Below are positions 1 through 7,643 of a stretch of 64,000 nt of DNA, one piece after another (the stretch's first letter is position 1; each line of letters starts with the position of its first letter). The position numbers and the translations under genes were made by a program. A model generated the notes under the pieces. That model saw only the letters and a program-made list of their open reading frames with translations. It made no database searches and was not told where the DNA came from. Source of the stretch: Bacillus_AB infantis_B (GTDB lineage: Bacteria; Bacillota; Bacilli; Bacillales; Cytobacillaceae); contig NZ_VTER01000007.1 of the NCBI RefSeq assembly GCF_008180445.1, forward strand, positions 372,001 to 436,000. Direction: 5' to 3'.

Positions 1-512
1 ACGTGGAAATCACTTCTAAAGTGGTAGAATACGCACACTCAAAAGGTGTTTCTGTTGAAGCCGAGCTTGGAACTGTCGGCGGACAGGAAGACGATGTAGT
101 AGCTGACGGCGTCATCTATGCTGATGCTAAAGAATGTGACGAGCTTGTCAAGCGCACTGGCATTGACTGCCTTGCTCCTGCACTTGGCTCTGTCCACGGT
201 CCTTACAAAGGCGAGCCAAACCTTGGCTTTGCTGAAATGGAAGAGATCGGGAAGCTTACAGGCATGCCTTTAGTCCTTCATGGCGGTACAGGCATCCCTA
301 CTAAAGACATCCAGAAAGCTGTCTCCCTTGGAACAGCGAAAATCAACGTAAACACTGAGAACCAGATTGCTTCCGCGAAGCGCGTGCGCGAAGTATTGGC
401 GGCTGACACAGAAGTGTACGATCCGCGCAAATACTTAGGACCTGCACGTGAGGCGATTAAAGAAACAGTAATCGGCAAAATGCGCGAATTCGGTTCTTCT
501 AACAAAGCTTAA
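1..512 (+). CDS. fbaA: Class II fructose-bisphosphate aldolase, C-terminal part (5' end outside window)
   Basis: This is the C-terminal ~169 residues of the zinc-dependent aldolase that interconverts fructose-1,6-bisphosphate with dihydroxyacetone phosphate and glyceraldehyde-3-phosphate in glycolysis and gluconeogenesis. Visible family motifs are VEAELGTVGGQED, a zinc-site segment with the conserved His in GSVHGPYKG, LHGGTGIP with a second metal-binding His, and the phosphate-binding KINVNTENQ. The reading frame is open at base 1, so the true start lies upstream and the GTG at base 3 is internal. The family is usually about 285 residues. A strong terminator follows, so this gene is probably transcribed separately from tal. 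Confidence 0.95.
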   Translation, partial: VEITSKVVEYAHSKGVSVEAELGTVGGQEDDVVADGVIYADAKECDELVKRTGIDCLAPALGSVHGPYKGEPNLGFAEMEEIGKLTGMPLVLHGGTGIPTKDIQKAVSLGTAKINVNTENQIASAKRVREVLAADTEVYDPRKYLGPAREAIKETVIGKMREFGSSNKA

Positions 513-540
513 TACAGATCCAGTATGTTAAAATAGAATT

Positions 541-575
541 GAAACCGCCTTTCTCAAAGGCGGTTTCAATTCATT
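541..575 (+). terminator. Rho-independent terminator after fbaA
   Basis: A perfect 12-bp stem (541-552 with 556-567, arms GAAACCGCCTTT and AAAGGCGGTTTC) with a 3-nt loop is followed by a short T-rich run. Confidence 0.85.
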
Positions 576-622
576 TATGTCGATTTTAAAAAATAAGTCG
601 AATAATCTTAGGGGGAAGCGAA

Positions 623-1270
623 ATGAAATTTTTTATCGATACGGCAAACCTGGAAGAGATTAAAGAGGCCCATGCTCTGGGAATACTGGCAGGAGTAACG
701 ACTAATCCTTCTTTAGTCGCAAAAGAAAAAAATATCTCATTCCATGACAGGCTGAAGGAAATTGCCGAGCTTGTACCCGGCTCTGTCAGTGCAGAGGTCA
801 TCGCACTTGATGCAGAAGGCATGATCAAAGAAGGGAAGGAACTGGCGGCAATCGCCCCTAATATCACCATCAAGGTCCCAATGACACCGGATGGACTGAA
901 GGCTGTCCATGCTTTTTCAAAAGAAGGGATCAAAACGAATGTAACCCTCATCTTCAGCGCCAATCAGGCTTTGCTTGCAGCAAGGGCCGGTGCTTCCTAT
1001 GTTTCTCCATTCCTTGGCAGGCTTGATGATATTGGCCATAATGGCCTTGACCTTGTAACTTCCATAAGGGAAATCTTTGATATCCACGGAATCGAGACAG
1101 AAATCATTGCAGCTTCAGTCCGCCATCCGCAGCATGTTACGGATTCAGCCTTGAGAGGCGCCCATATTGCCACCGTCCCGCTTAAGGTCATCAACCAAAT
1201 GTTCAATCACCCTCTGACTGACAAAGGGATTGAAGCATTTTTGGCTGATTGGGACAAGCGTTCTGAATAA
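623..1270 (+). CDS. tal: Transaldolase-like / fructose-6-phosphate aldolase family protein
   Basis: This 215-residue protein belongs to the small (MipB/TalC) transaldolase family, class I aldolases that form a Schiff base through a lysine. The N-terminus MKFFIDTANLEEI, the active-site strand NITIKVPMT with the candidate Schiff-base Lys, and the segment NVTLIFSANQALLAARAGA are all typical. It transfers a dihydroxyacetone unit in the non-oxidative pentose phosphate pathway, or cleaves fructose-6-phosphate. Sequence alone does not fully separate the two activities, but the equivalent B. subtilis gene (ywjH) is treated as transaldolase. It starts at ATG 623 behind GGGGGAAG. Position between fbaA and murAB matches B. 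subtilis. Confidence 0.9.
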   Translation: MKFFIDTANLEEIKEAHALGILAGVTTNPSLVAKEKNISFHDRLKEIAELVPGSVSAEVIALDAEGMIKEGKELAAIAPNITIKVPMTPDGLKAVHAFSKEGIKTNVTLIFSANQALLAARAGASYVSPFLGRLDDIGHNGLDLVTSIREIFDIHGIETEIIAASVRHPQHVTDSALRGAHIATVPLKVINQMFNHPLTDKGIEAFLADWDKRSE

Positions 1271-1589
1271 CCCCGAAGAGAGCACTGCTCTACCGGGAAT
1301 TATCTGAATAGGCGGAAATGTAAGTGCATACTTCAAAAATTTAACTTTTTTCAATTCTCATACATGAAGTTTAAATTTTCGTGTAAACTAGATGGTGAGG
1401 ATAATGTCGGAATTCGTCTTTTGCTCATGGAAAATTATCCCTATACGGTAGCTTTTGATATAATGGACAAGCTATCCCATACTGAGAATGAAAAGTCCAA
1501 CGGTGCTAAACTTTCGCCTGCAGCGGCAGGCTGGCAATCAATGTTCAGAGATTTGCAAAGGCACTTAAGGGCAGGAAAGGAAGTCGAAA
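1271..1589 (+). other. Intergenic region tal-murAB
   Basis: Gene-free stretch of 319 bases. It holds a small hairpin around 1278-1296 (AGAGC/GCTCT) without a T-run, and an extended -10 promoter annotated separately. An open frame from 1364 runs into murAB out of frame and has no good ribosome-binding site, so I do not count it as a gene. Confidence 0.5.
1456..1464 (+). promoter_or_regulatory. Extended -10 promoter candidate for murAB
   Basis: TGATATAAT is a consensus extended -10 (TG-N-TATAAT). The -35 region is weak (TTATCC at 1435-1440, spacing 18). It would give a leader of about 120 nt before murAB. Confidence 0.4.
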
Positions 1590-2876
1590 ATGGAAAAGCT
1601 TATGATTGCGGGCGGCTACCCTTTAAAAGGAACTGTAAGGATCAGCGGAGCCAAGAACAGTGCAGTAGCATTGATCCCTGCTACGATTCTCGCAGATTCC
1701 CCCGTAACAATTGAAGGTTTGCCGGATATTTCTGACGTTCAAATACTGAAAGGGCTTTTGGAGGAAATTGGCGGAAGTGTCGATTTTGCTGATAACGATA
1801 TGACCGTTGATCCTTCTTCGATGATTTCCATGCCCTTGCCCAATGGAAAAGTTAAAAAGCTGCGTGCCTCTTATTATTTGATGGGGGCGATGCTCGGACG
1901 ATTTAAAAAAGCGGTGATCGGCCTGCCTGGCGGATGCCATCTGGGACCGCGCCCGATCGACCAGCATATTAAAGGCTTTGAAGCGCTCGGTGCCAGCGTG
2001 ACAAATGAGCAGGGTGCCATTTATCTCCGCGCAGATGAGCTGAAAGGCGCAAGGATTTACCTGGATGTCGTCAGTGTCGGTGCCACGATCAATATCATGC
2101 TGGCTGCGGTCAGGGCCAAAGGGAAGACGATTATTGAAAATGCGGCGAAAGAGCCGGAAATCATCGATGTGGCAACGCTCCTCACCAATATGGGTGCGAA
2201 AATCAAGGGAGCGGGTACAGATGTCATCAGAATAGAAGGAGTGGACCAGCTGCACGGCTGCCGCCACACCATCATTCCGGACCGGATTGAAGCCGGGACA
2301 TATCTGATCCTCGGTGCTGCCGCGGGTGAAGGGATCCTGATCGATAATGTCATTCCCCAGCATTTGGAATCACTGATTGCCAAGCTGCGTGAAATGGGCG
2401 TGAACATAGAGGCGGGAGATGACCAGATCTTTGTCAGCCCAGCTGAAAAAATGAAGGCCGTTGATATTAAAACGCTAGTGTATCCGGGATTCCCGACCGA
2501 TTTGCAGCAGCCTTTCACTTCTCTGCTGACAGGGGCCGAAGGGACAAGCATGGTGACTGACACCATCTACGGTGCCCGCTTCAAGCATATTGATGAGCTG
2601 AGGAGAATGAATGCCGGCATTAAAGTCGAAGGCCGTTCAGCGATCATCAATGGCCCGATCCGTCTGCAGGGGGCCAAGGTGAAGGCGAGCGATCTCAGAG
2701 CGGGAGCCGCCCTTGTCATTGCCGGGCTGAAAGCCGAAGGTATAACGGAAGTGACAGGACTTGAGCATATTGACCGCGGCTACAGCCATCTTGTTGAAAA
2801 ACTTAATGGACTGGGTGCGACCATCTGGCGCGAGAATCTGACCAAGGAAGAAATGGAGCAGATGAAAAACGCCTGA
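1590..2876 (+). CDS. murAB: UDP-N-acetylglucosamine 1-carboxyvinyltransferase, second paralogue
   Basis: This enzyme transfers enolpyruvate from phosphoenolpyruvate to UDP-GlcNAc, the first committed step of peptidoglycan synthesis in the cytoplasm. The 428-residue protein has the EPSP-synthase-like fold, the start motif GTVRISGAKNSAVALI, and the catalytic loop GLPGGCHLGPRPID with the nucleophilic/fosfomycin-reactive Cys at residue 116. A good ribosome-binding site (AAAGGAAG) precedes ATG 1590. It sits between tal and glpX as murAB (murZ) does in B. subtilis; the other paralogue, murAA, is at 48150. In B. subtilis murAB is dispensable while murAA is essential; whether that holds here is inference. 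Confidence 0.95.
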   Translation: MEKLMIAGGYPLKGTVRISGAKNSAVALIPATILADSPVTIEGLPDISDVQILKGLLEEIGGSVDFADNDMTVDPSSMISMPLPNGKVKKLRASYYLMGAMLGRFKKAVIGLPGGCHLGPRPIDQHIKGFEALGASVTNEQGAIYLRADELKGARIYLDVVSVGATINIMLAAVRAKGKTIIENAAKEPEIIDVATLLTNMGAKIKGAGTDVIRIEGVDQLHGCRHTIIPDRIEAGTYLILGAAAGEGILIDNVIPQHLESLIAKLREMGVNIEAGDDQIFVSPAEKMKAVDIKTLVYPGFPTDLQQPFTSLLTGAEGTSMVTDTIYGARFKHIDELRRMNAGIKVEGRSAIINGPIRLQGAKVKASDLRAGAALVIAGLKAEGITEVTGLEHIDRGYSHLVEKLNGLGATIWRENLTKEEMEQMKNA

Positions 2877-2913
2877 GTACAGATAGAGAAAACAACCCGG
2901 GGAGGAAAACAGA

Positions 2914-3876
2914 ATGGAAAGAAGTTTATCGATGGAGCTTATCCGTGTTACAGAAGCAGCAGCACTTGCTTCAGCCCGCTGGATGGGAAGGGGCGTGAAG
3001 GATGAAGCTGATGATGCTGCTACCTCTGCCATGAGGGATGTGTTCGACACGGTGCCAATGAAGGGTACCGTTGTAATCGGGGAAGGGGAAATGGATGAGG
3101 CGCCAATGCTTTATATCGGTGAAAAGCTTGGGACAGGCTATGGCCCCCGCGTCGATGTAGCGGTAGATCCGCTTGAGGGCACCAATATCGTGGCCTCCGG
3201 AGGCTGGAACGCGCTGGCTGTGCTGGCTGTTGCTGATCACGGAAATCTCCTTCACGCACCGGATATGTATATGGATAAAATTGCAGTCGGTCCCGAAGCG
3301 GTCGGTGAAATTGATATCAATGCTTCTGTTATCGATAACTTGAGGGCTGTCGCCAGGGCAAAAAACAAAGATATTGAAGATGTTGTGGCAACCGTGCTGA
3401 ACCGGGAGCGCCATCAGCATATCATCAGCCAGCTGCGTGAAGCAGGGGCAAGGATCAAGCTGATCAATGATGGTGATGTTGCAGGTGCCATCAATACCGC
3501 GTTTGACCATACGGGTGTAGATATTCTGTTCGGATCCGGCGGTGCGCCGGAAGGGGTGCTCGCTGCAGTAGCGCTGAAATGCCTGGGCGGCGAAATCCAG
3601 GGCAAGCTGGTTCCGCAGAGCGATGCCGAAGTTGAAAGATGCCAAAGCATGGGCCTTGACCTAGGAAAGATTCTTCGCATGGAAGACCTTGTCAAAGGTG
3701 ATGATGCCATCTTTGCAGCAACAGGTGTCACTGACGGCGAGCTGTTGAGAGGGGTCCAGTTCAAAGGCTCCTACGGTTCTACACACTCACTTGTCATGCG
3801 CGCCAAATCAGGAACGGTCCGCTTCATCGACGGGCGCCACAGCCTGAAGAAGAAGCCGCATCTAGTCATGAAATAA
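2914..3876 (+). CDS. glpX: Class II fructose-1,6-bisphosphatase
   Basis: GlpX-type phosphatase hydrolyses fructose-1,6-bisphosphate to fructose-6-phosphate in gluconeogenesis. The 320-residue protein shows the family's metal-binding and catalytic blocks VVIGEGEMDEAP, VAVDPLEGTN and the glycine-rich FGSGGAPEGVLAA. Start ATG 2914 follows GGGGAGGAAA. It lies 37 bases after murAB and is probably co-transcribed with it, and a hairpin terminator follows. Gene order murAB-glpX-rho is the Bacillus arrangement. It puts a gluconeogenic enzyme a short distance from the glycolytic aldolase fbaA. Confidence 0.95.
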   Translation: MERSLSMELIRVTEAAALASARWMGRGVKDEADDAATSAMRDVFDTVPMKGTVVIGEGEMDEAPMLYIGEKLGTGYGPRVDVAVDPLEGTNIVASGGWNALAVLAVADHGNLLHAPDMYMDKIAVGPEAVGEIDINASVIDNLRAVARAKNKDIEDVVATVLNRERHQHIISQLREAGARIKLINDGDVAGAINTAFDHTGVDILFGSGGAPEGVLAAVALKCLGGEIQGKLVPQSDAEVERCQSMGLDLGKILRMEDLVKGDDAIFAATGVTDGELLRGVQFKGSYGSTHSLVMRAKSGTVRFIDGRHSLKKKPHLVMK

Positions 3877-3953
3877 AGATTTTTTTTGCATGCCGGTGCA
3901 AACCCTTTCAAAAATCGGATCCTGAAACGGCCTGCAGAAAAATAATATAAGAG

Positions 3954-3992
3954 AAGGGACCTGGCTTGCCGGCTGAAGCTGGTCCCTTTATA
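3954..3992 (+). terminator. Terminator after glpX
   Basis: The outer stem AAGGGACC/GGTCCCTT (3954-3961 with 3981-3988) is extended by GGCTT/AAGCT inside, then comes an AT-rich tail. This closes the glpX transcript well before rho. Confidence 0.7.
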
Positions 3993-4037
3993 TATTCCCC
4001 GAAACAAGGCAATCTATGAAGGAACGAAAAAATTATA

Positions 4038-4067
4038 TTGATTAACTTTCAGGTATAGGGGTAAAAT
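4038..4067 (+). promoter_or_regulatory. Sigma-A promoter candidate for rho
   Basis: TTGATT (4038-4043) and TAAAAT (4062-4067) are separated by 18 bases. A transcript from here would have a leader of roughly 230 nt before the rho start codon. Confidence 0.5.
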
Positions 4068-4140
4068 AGAGATTGTTTTTGAAATCTGTTATGATGATTA
4101 TGCAGTGCAGATATGGTCTGTTTTAAACCTGAGTGCCAGG

Positions 4141-4262
4141 AACATACCAAAGATTCTATCCTTTTTAACATACTGAATCATCCTTCCAATGCTTCGATGA
4201 ACCTCAAACGCTTTCTTTCCTTTTTCCTTTCATATTCTTAATACAGTACGATATTGTCATTT
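4141..4262 (+). promoter_or_regulatory. C/T-rich, G-poor rho leader, possible Rho-utilisation site
   Basis: Bases 4141-4260 contain about 30 C and only 9 G by direct count, including a pure pyrimidine run around 4211-4231. Unstructured C-rich, G-poor RNA is what Rho loads on. In E. coli and B. subtilis rho expression is reported to be autoregulated. Placement in the rho leader therefore suggests transcription attenuation by Rho itself; that is inference. Confidence 0.4.
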
Positions 4263-4305
4263 TATATGGGGAAAATGATTTAAAATTCAAAAGAGTGGTG
4301 TCAAT

Positions 4306-5580
4306 ATGGGATTAAATATATCCAGTTTAGAAAATATGAAGTTAAAAGAGCTCTATGAACTTGCCAGGGAGTATAAAGTTTCCTACTACAGCAAGCTGAC
4401 AAAGAAAGAGCTGATTTTTGCCATCCTGAAAGCCCGTGCTGAGCAGGAAGGCTACTTTTTCATGGAAGGCGTGCTGGAGATCATCCAGTCTGAAGGCTTT
4501 GGCTTCCTAAGGCCGATCAATTACTCGCCAAGCTCAGAGGATATCTACATTTCTGCTTCGCAAATCAGGAGATTTGATTTAAGGAATGGAGATAAAGTAT
4601 CCGGAAAAGTCCGCCCGCCAAAGGAAAATGAACGCTATTTCGGCCTCCTGCAGGTTGAAGCTGTCAATGGCGACGATCCGGAATCTGCCAAGGAGCGTGT
4701 CCACTTCCCGGCTTTGACGCCTTTATATCCTGATAGGCAGATGAAGCTGGAAACAACGCCGAAGCATGTGTCCACAAGGATCATGGACGTACTTGCACCG
4801 GTTGGATTCGGCCAGCGCGGACTGATCGTCGCTCCGCCAAAAGCGGGTAAAACGATGCTGATAAAGGAAATCGCCAACAGCATCACGACGAATCATCCTG
4901 AGGCAGAGCTGATTGTTCTCCTCATTGATGAGCGCCCGGAAGAAGTGACTGATATTGAACGTTCTGTTGCCGGAGATGTGGTCAGCTCGACATTTGATGA
5001 AGTGCCCGAAAATCATATTAAAGTGGCTGAGCTTGTTCTTGACCGGGCAATGCGCCTCGTGGAGCATAAACGGGATGTCATCATCCTCATGGACAGCATC
5101 ACAAGGCTTGCGCGTGCTTATAACCTGGTCATCCCGCCAAGCGGACGTACGCTGTCCGGGGGTATCGACCCTGCGGCATTCCACCGTCCGAAGCGTTTCT
5201 TCGGGGCAGCGAGGAATATTGAAGAAGGCGGAAGCCTGACCATCCTTGCAACAGCCCTTGTTGATACCGGCTCACGGATGGATGATGTCATTTACGAAGA
5301 GTTCAAGGGAACAGGAAACATGGAGCTTCACCTTGACCGCCAGCTTGCAGAGCGCCGTATTTTCCCGGCCATCGATATCCGCCGTTCCGGTACAAGGAAA
5401 GAAGAACTCCTCATACCGAAAGAGCATCTGGACAAGCTGTGGGCGATCAGGAAGTCAATGTCGGATGCGCCTGATTTTGCTGAGAAATTCCTCCGCAAGC
5501 TGAAGCAGACGAAATCCAATGAAGAATTCTTTGCCAATCTTGGCGAAGAAATGAAGAACGGCAGGCGTTCGCAATCCTGA
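4306..5580 (+). CDS. rho: Transcription termination factor Rho
   Basis: Rho is a hexameric RNA-dependent ATPase that translocates along nascent RNA and terminates transcription. The 424-residue protein has the N-terminal Rho-N helical domain (about 1-45), the cold-shock-like RNA-binding domain (about 50-120, with EGVLEIIQSEGFGFLRP), and the RecA-like ATPase domain. The Walker A is APPKAGKTML near residue 180, the Walker B is VIILMDSITRLARAYN, and the Q-loop/R-loop region is around SGGIDPAAFHRPKRFFGAARN. ATG 4306 follows GAGTGGTG. There is no hairpin terminator downstream; rpmE has its own promoter. Confidence 0.97.
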   Translation: MGLNISSLENMKLKELYELAREYKVSYYSKLTKKELIFAILKARAEQEGYFFMEGVLEIIQSEGFGFLRPINYSPSSEDIYISASQIRRFDLRNGDKVSGKVRPPKENERYFGLLQVEAVNGDDPESAKERVHFPALTPLYPDRQMKLETTPKHVSTRIMDVLAPVGFGQRGLIVAPPKAGKTMLIKEIANSITTNHPEAELIVLLIDERPEEVTDIERSVAGDVVSSTFDEVPENHIKVAELVLDRAMRLVEHKRDVIILMDSITRLARAYNLVIPPSGRTLSGGIDPAAFHRPKRFFGAARNIEEGGSLTILATALVDTGSRMDDVIYEEFKGTGNMELHLDRQLAERRIFPAIDIRRSGTRKEELLIPKEHLDKLWAIRKSMSDAPDFAEKFLRKLKQTKSNEEFFANLGEEMKNGRRSQS

Positions 5581-5614
5581 TCTGTTTCCAATCGGGAAGT
5601 AAGTAAATCCCATC

Positions 5615-5643
5615 TTGCAAAAACATGATGTCCTTGTTATAAT
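5615..5643 (+). promoter_or_regulatory. Sigma-A promoter for rpmE
   Basis: TTGCAA (5615-5620), 17-base spacer, TATAAT (5638-5643). The expected transcript start is about 5650, leaving an ~87-nt leader. Confidence 0.75.
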
Positions 5644-5736
5644 AACAACAGTGTGTTTTTGAATTATACGGTGTGTCCAAGCATCGTACTATATAACTCT
5701 GTTTCGAAAGACTCAGGGCAAAAGGAGATGAAAGAA

Positions 5737-5949
5737 ATGAAAGCAGGAATTCATCCTAATTACAAGAAAATCACGGTTACATGTGCTTGCGGCAATCAGT
5801 TTGAAACTGGTTCTGTAAAAGATGAGGTTCGTGTTGAGACTTGCTCTGAATGCCACCCATTCTATACTGGCCGTCAGAAATTCGCTGAAGCAGGCGGACG
5901 TGTGGATCGTTTCAACAAAAAATACGGTCTTAAAGGTCAACAGCAATAA
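5737..5949 (+). CDS. rpmE: 50S ribosomal protein L31 (zinc-binding type)
   Basis: This 70-residue large-subunit protein bridges the 50S and 30S subunits. It begins MKAGIHPNYKKITV like other L31 proteins. It keeps all four zinc-ligand cysteines (CAC near residue 15 and CSEC near residue 36), so it is the C+ form that needs zinc. The start is set by AGGAG at 5723-5727: ATG 5728 touches the Shine-Dalgarno sequence, while ATG 5737 sits 9 bases away and matches the family N-terminus. A textbook terminator follows directly. Confidence 0.97.
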   Translation: MKAGIHPNYKKITVTCACGNQFETGSVKDEVRVETCSECHPFYTGRQKFAEAGGRVDRFNKKYGLKGQQQ

Positions 5950-5958
5950 TGACTATAA

Positions 5959-5995
5959 AAAACAGGCAAGTTTTTACTTCTTGCCTGTTTTTTAT
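5959..5995 (+). terminator. Terminator after rpmE
   Basis: An 11-bp perfect stem (AAACAGGCAAG with CTTGCCTGTTT) with a 9-nt loop is followed by TTTTTTATT. Confidence 0.95.
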
Positions 5996-6115
5996 TGCCG
6001 ATAGAAGAATATGATGATTAGATAGGTTTATACTTTTAACAAAAAGTGTAAGTTGTAAAAGGGGAATGGGCGCTTTGGCGCCGTGTTTTCTTTAGCAAGG
6101 AAGGAGAGGCCACTC

Positions 6116-6736
6116 ATGTATGTAATGAAGCACCACGGCTGGGTTGAGGTAATCTGCGGCAGCATGTTTTCCGGAAAATCGGAGGAGCTTATCAGCCGTG
6201 TCAGAAGAGCGCAATTTGCCAAGCAGAAGATAGCTGTGTTCAAGCCGCAGATCGATAACCGCTACAGCGAGGAAGCAGTTGTCTCCCATAATGGAACATC
6301 AGTCATTGCCAAACCCATCAGCCATTCAACGGATATCTTCAAGCATATTGATGAAGATATGGAGATTATCGCCATTGATGAGGTGCAATTTTTCGATGAT
6401 GAAGTTGTGAAGGTGATCCAGCATTTGGCTGACAGCGGATACCGGGTGATCGCTGCCGGGCTCGACCAGGACTTCCGCGGTGAGCCGTTTGGGCAGATGC
6501 CGGCTTTGATGGCAATTGCAGAACTTGTGACAAAGCTTCAGGCAGTATGTGCAGTGTGCGGTTCGCCTGCCAGCAGGACCCAGCGCCTCATTAACGGAAA
6601 GCCGGCTTCATACGATGATCCGGTCATTCTTGTCGGGGCTTCAGAGGCTTATGAGCCGCGCTGCCGCCACCATCACGAAGTTCCGAAATCGCCGAACGTC
6701 CTTACCGATTCGGAAACGACCCGTACTTTGTCTTAA
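6116..6736 (+). CDS. tdk: Thymidine kinase (type II)
   Basis: This enzyme phosphorylates thymidine to dTMP with ATP in pyrimidine salvage. The 206-residue protein shows the P-loop CGSMFSGKSEEL, the Walker B-like IIAIDEVQFFD, the lasso-region Arg in DQDFRGEPFG, and zinc ligands CAVC plus a CRHHH segment near the C-terminus. The chosen start ATG 6116 has AAGGAGAGG 6-14 bases upstream and gives MYVMKHHGWVEVICGS, the usual Bacillus N-terminus; an upstream GTG at 6083 lacks this support. Its place after rpmE is conserved. Confidence 0.96.
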   Translation: MYVMKHHGWVEVICGSMFSGKSEELISRVRRAQFAKQKIAVFKPQIDNRYSEEAVVSHNGTSVIAKPISHSTDIFKHIDEDMEIIAIDEVQFFDDEVVKVIQHLADSGYRVIAAGLDQDFRGEPFGQMPALMAIAELVTKLQAVCAVCGSPASRTQRLINGKPASYDDPVILVGASEAYEPRCRHHHEVPKSPNVLTDSETTRTLS

Positions 6737-6751
6737 TAGATGAAAGCTCAG

Positions 6752-6779
6752 GCTCTGCTTAGTGAAAGCAGGGTTTTTT
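6752..6779 (+). terminator. Terminator after tdk
   Basis: The stem CTCTGCTT/AAGCAGGG (8 bp with one G-U) is followed by six T residues. Confidence 0.8.
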
Positions 6780-6875
6780 GCTGTCCGAAATGTCCTGAAT
6801 CCTCCTGCAAACTGCCTGAATTTGGCTGCGGATTCACCTCCAGGTATGGAAAACCTAGTAATGGAGGTGTTTGAA

Positions 6876-7337
6876 ATGATGAAATCCATTTTCGCAGCTG
6901 CAGCAGTCCTACTGGCCGCTCTAATGGGAGGATGTGCACAGGACGATAATGTGGCAGGGATCCATGAGCAGAACGAAGACCAGAATGGGACAAACCTGAT
7001 AACTGACGGCGGGGGCCAGGTAAAAAGGGGCCTAGATCAAGTGTCTGATGATGACCGCGACAGGACGATGAGCGATCAGAACCCGAACTTCCTCAATATC
7101 GATGGTGGGCGGGTCAACGATCAGTCTGATGTCGACAAAGCGCGCCAGGTCGTCAATCAATACACAGAATTTGAGCCTGATGAAGTCTGGATCAACGGCG
7201 GCCGCATGTGGGTCACGGCCCACACAGACAAAAGCCTGTCAGCCGAAGAAAAACGCCAGGCTCAGGCCGAGCTGCACAAAACACTCACCAAAGCCCTTCC
7301 GCGGTATAACATTGAAGTGCGGTTGAGTGAGCGGTAG
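6876..7337 (+). CDS. Small acidic lipoprotein, possibly YhcN/YlaJ-like
   Basis: The 153-residue protein begins with a lipoprotein signal peptide: MMK, a hydrophobic stretch of ~18 residues and a lipobox LMGGC, with Cys near residue 21. It should be lipid-anchored on the outer face of the membrane. The mature part starts with ~70 polar, Asp/Asn-rich residues. It ends in a ~75-residue domain with DKARQVVNQYTEFEPDEVWINGGRMWVTAH, which resembles the sporulation lipoprotein YhcN/YlaJ family; that assignment is tentative. GGAGGTG at 6863-6869 fixes the start at ATG 6876 or 6879. A hairpin terminator at 7477 ends the unit. Confidence 0.75.
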   Translation: MMKSIFAAAAVLLAALMGGCAQDDNVAGIHEQNEDQNGTNLITDGGGQVKRGLDQVSDDDRDRTMSDQNPNFLNIDGGRVNDQSDVDKARQVVNQYTEFEPDEVWINGGRMWVTAHTDKSLSAEEKRQAQAELHKTLTKALPRYNIEVRLSER

Positions 7338-7374
7338 GAGAAGTTGAAGAAATGGTTGAAATGGTGACAGGAAT

Positions 7375-7453
7375 GGTGACAGGTACCTGTACCATCTTTC
7401 TGCGCGAAGACTTTGATTTGGGTAGGTTTGTACTGAATTGGGTGCCTGTCACC
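7375..7453. repeat. Short inverted-repeat element (GGTGACAGG type)
   Basis: The arms GGTGACAGGTACC (7375-7387) and GGTGCCTGTCACC (7441-7453) are inverted copies with one mismatch, separated by 53 bases. A partial copy GGTGACAG also sits at 7363. Related GGTGCC-core palindromes occur at 13047-13103 and 52681-52693. The open frame across it (7352-7537) is not a convincing gene. Confidence 0.55.
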
Positions 7454-7476
7454 TATACCACTGCCTATACACTTCC

Positions 7477-7501
7477 AGCCCTGGTTTTCCGGGGCTTTTT
7501 A
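7477..7501 (+). terminator. Terminator upstream of prfA
   Basis: The stem AGCCCTGG/CCGGGGCT (8 bp, one G-U) with a TTTT loop is followed by TTTTT. Confidence 0.75.
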
Positions 7502-7505
7502 GGTT

Positions 7506-7534
7506 TTGACCTGGGATGTGCGGTATACTATAAT
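7506..7534 (+). promoter_or_regulatory. Sigma-A promoter for prfA-prmC
   Basis: TTGACC (7506-7511), 17-base spacer, TATAAT (7529-7534). This is close to consensus, about 110 bases before prfA. Confidence 0.8.
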
Positions 7535-7643
7535 TAGAATGTTATGGGCATGATGGTTTAATGGACTTATTTTATGAATGTATGAGGTTTTCTAGGTGTG
7601 AAAGCCGATTTATATAGAATAGAATCAAAAGAGGTGAAGGACT

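Noticed and set aside
1364..1714. 116-codon open frame overlapping the start of murAB
   Set aside because: It runs 125 bases into murAB out of frame, has no Shine-Dalgarno and no recognisable sequence; it is the murAB promoter and leader region.
7352..7537. 61-codon open frame after the lipoprotein gene
   Set aside because: It consists of the inverted-repeat element, the terminator and the prfA -35 region read as protein.
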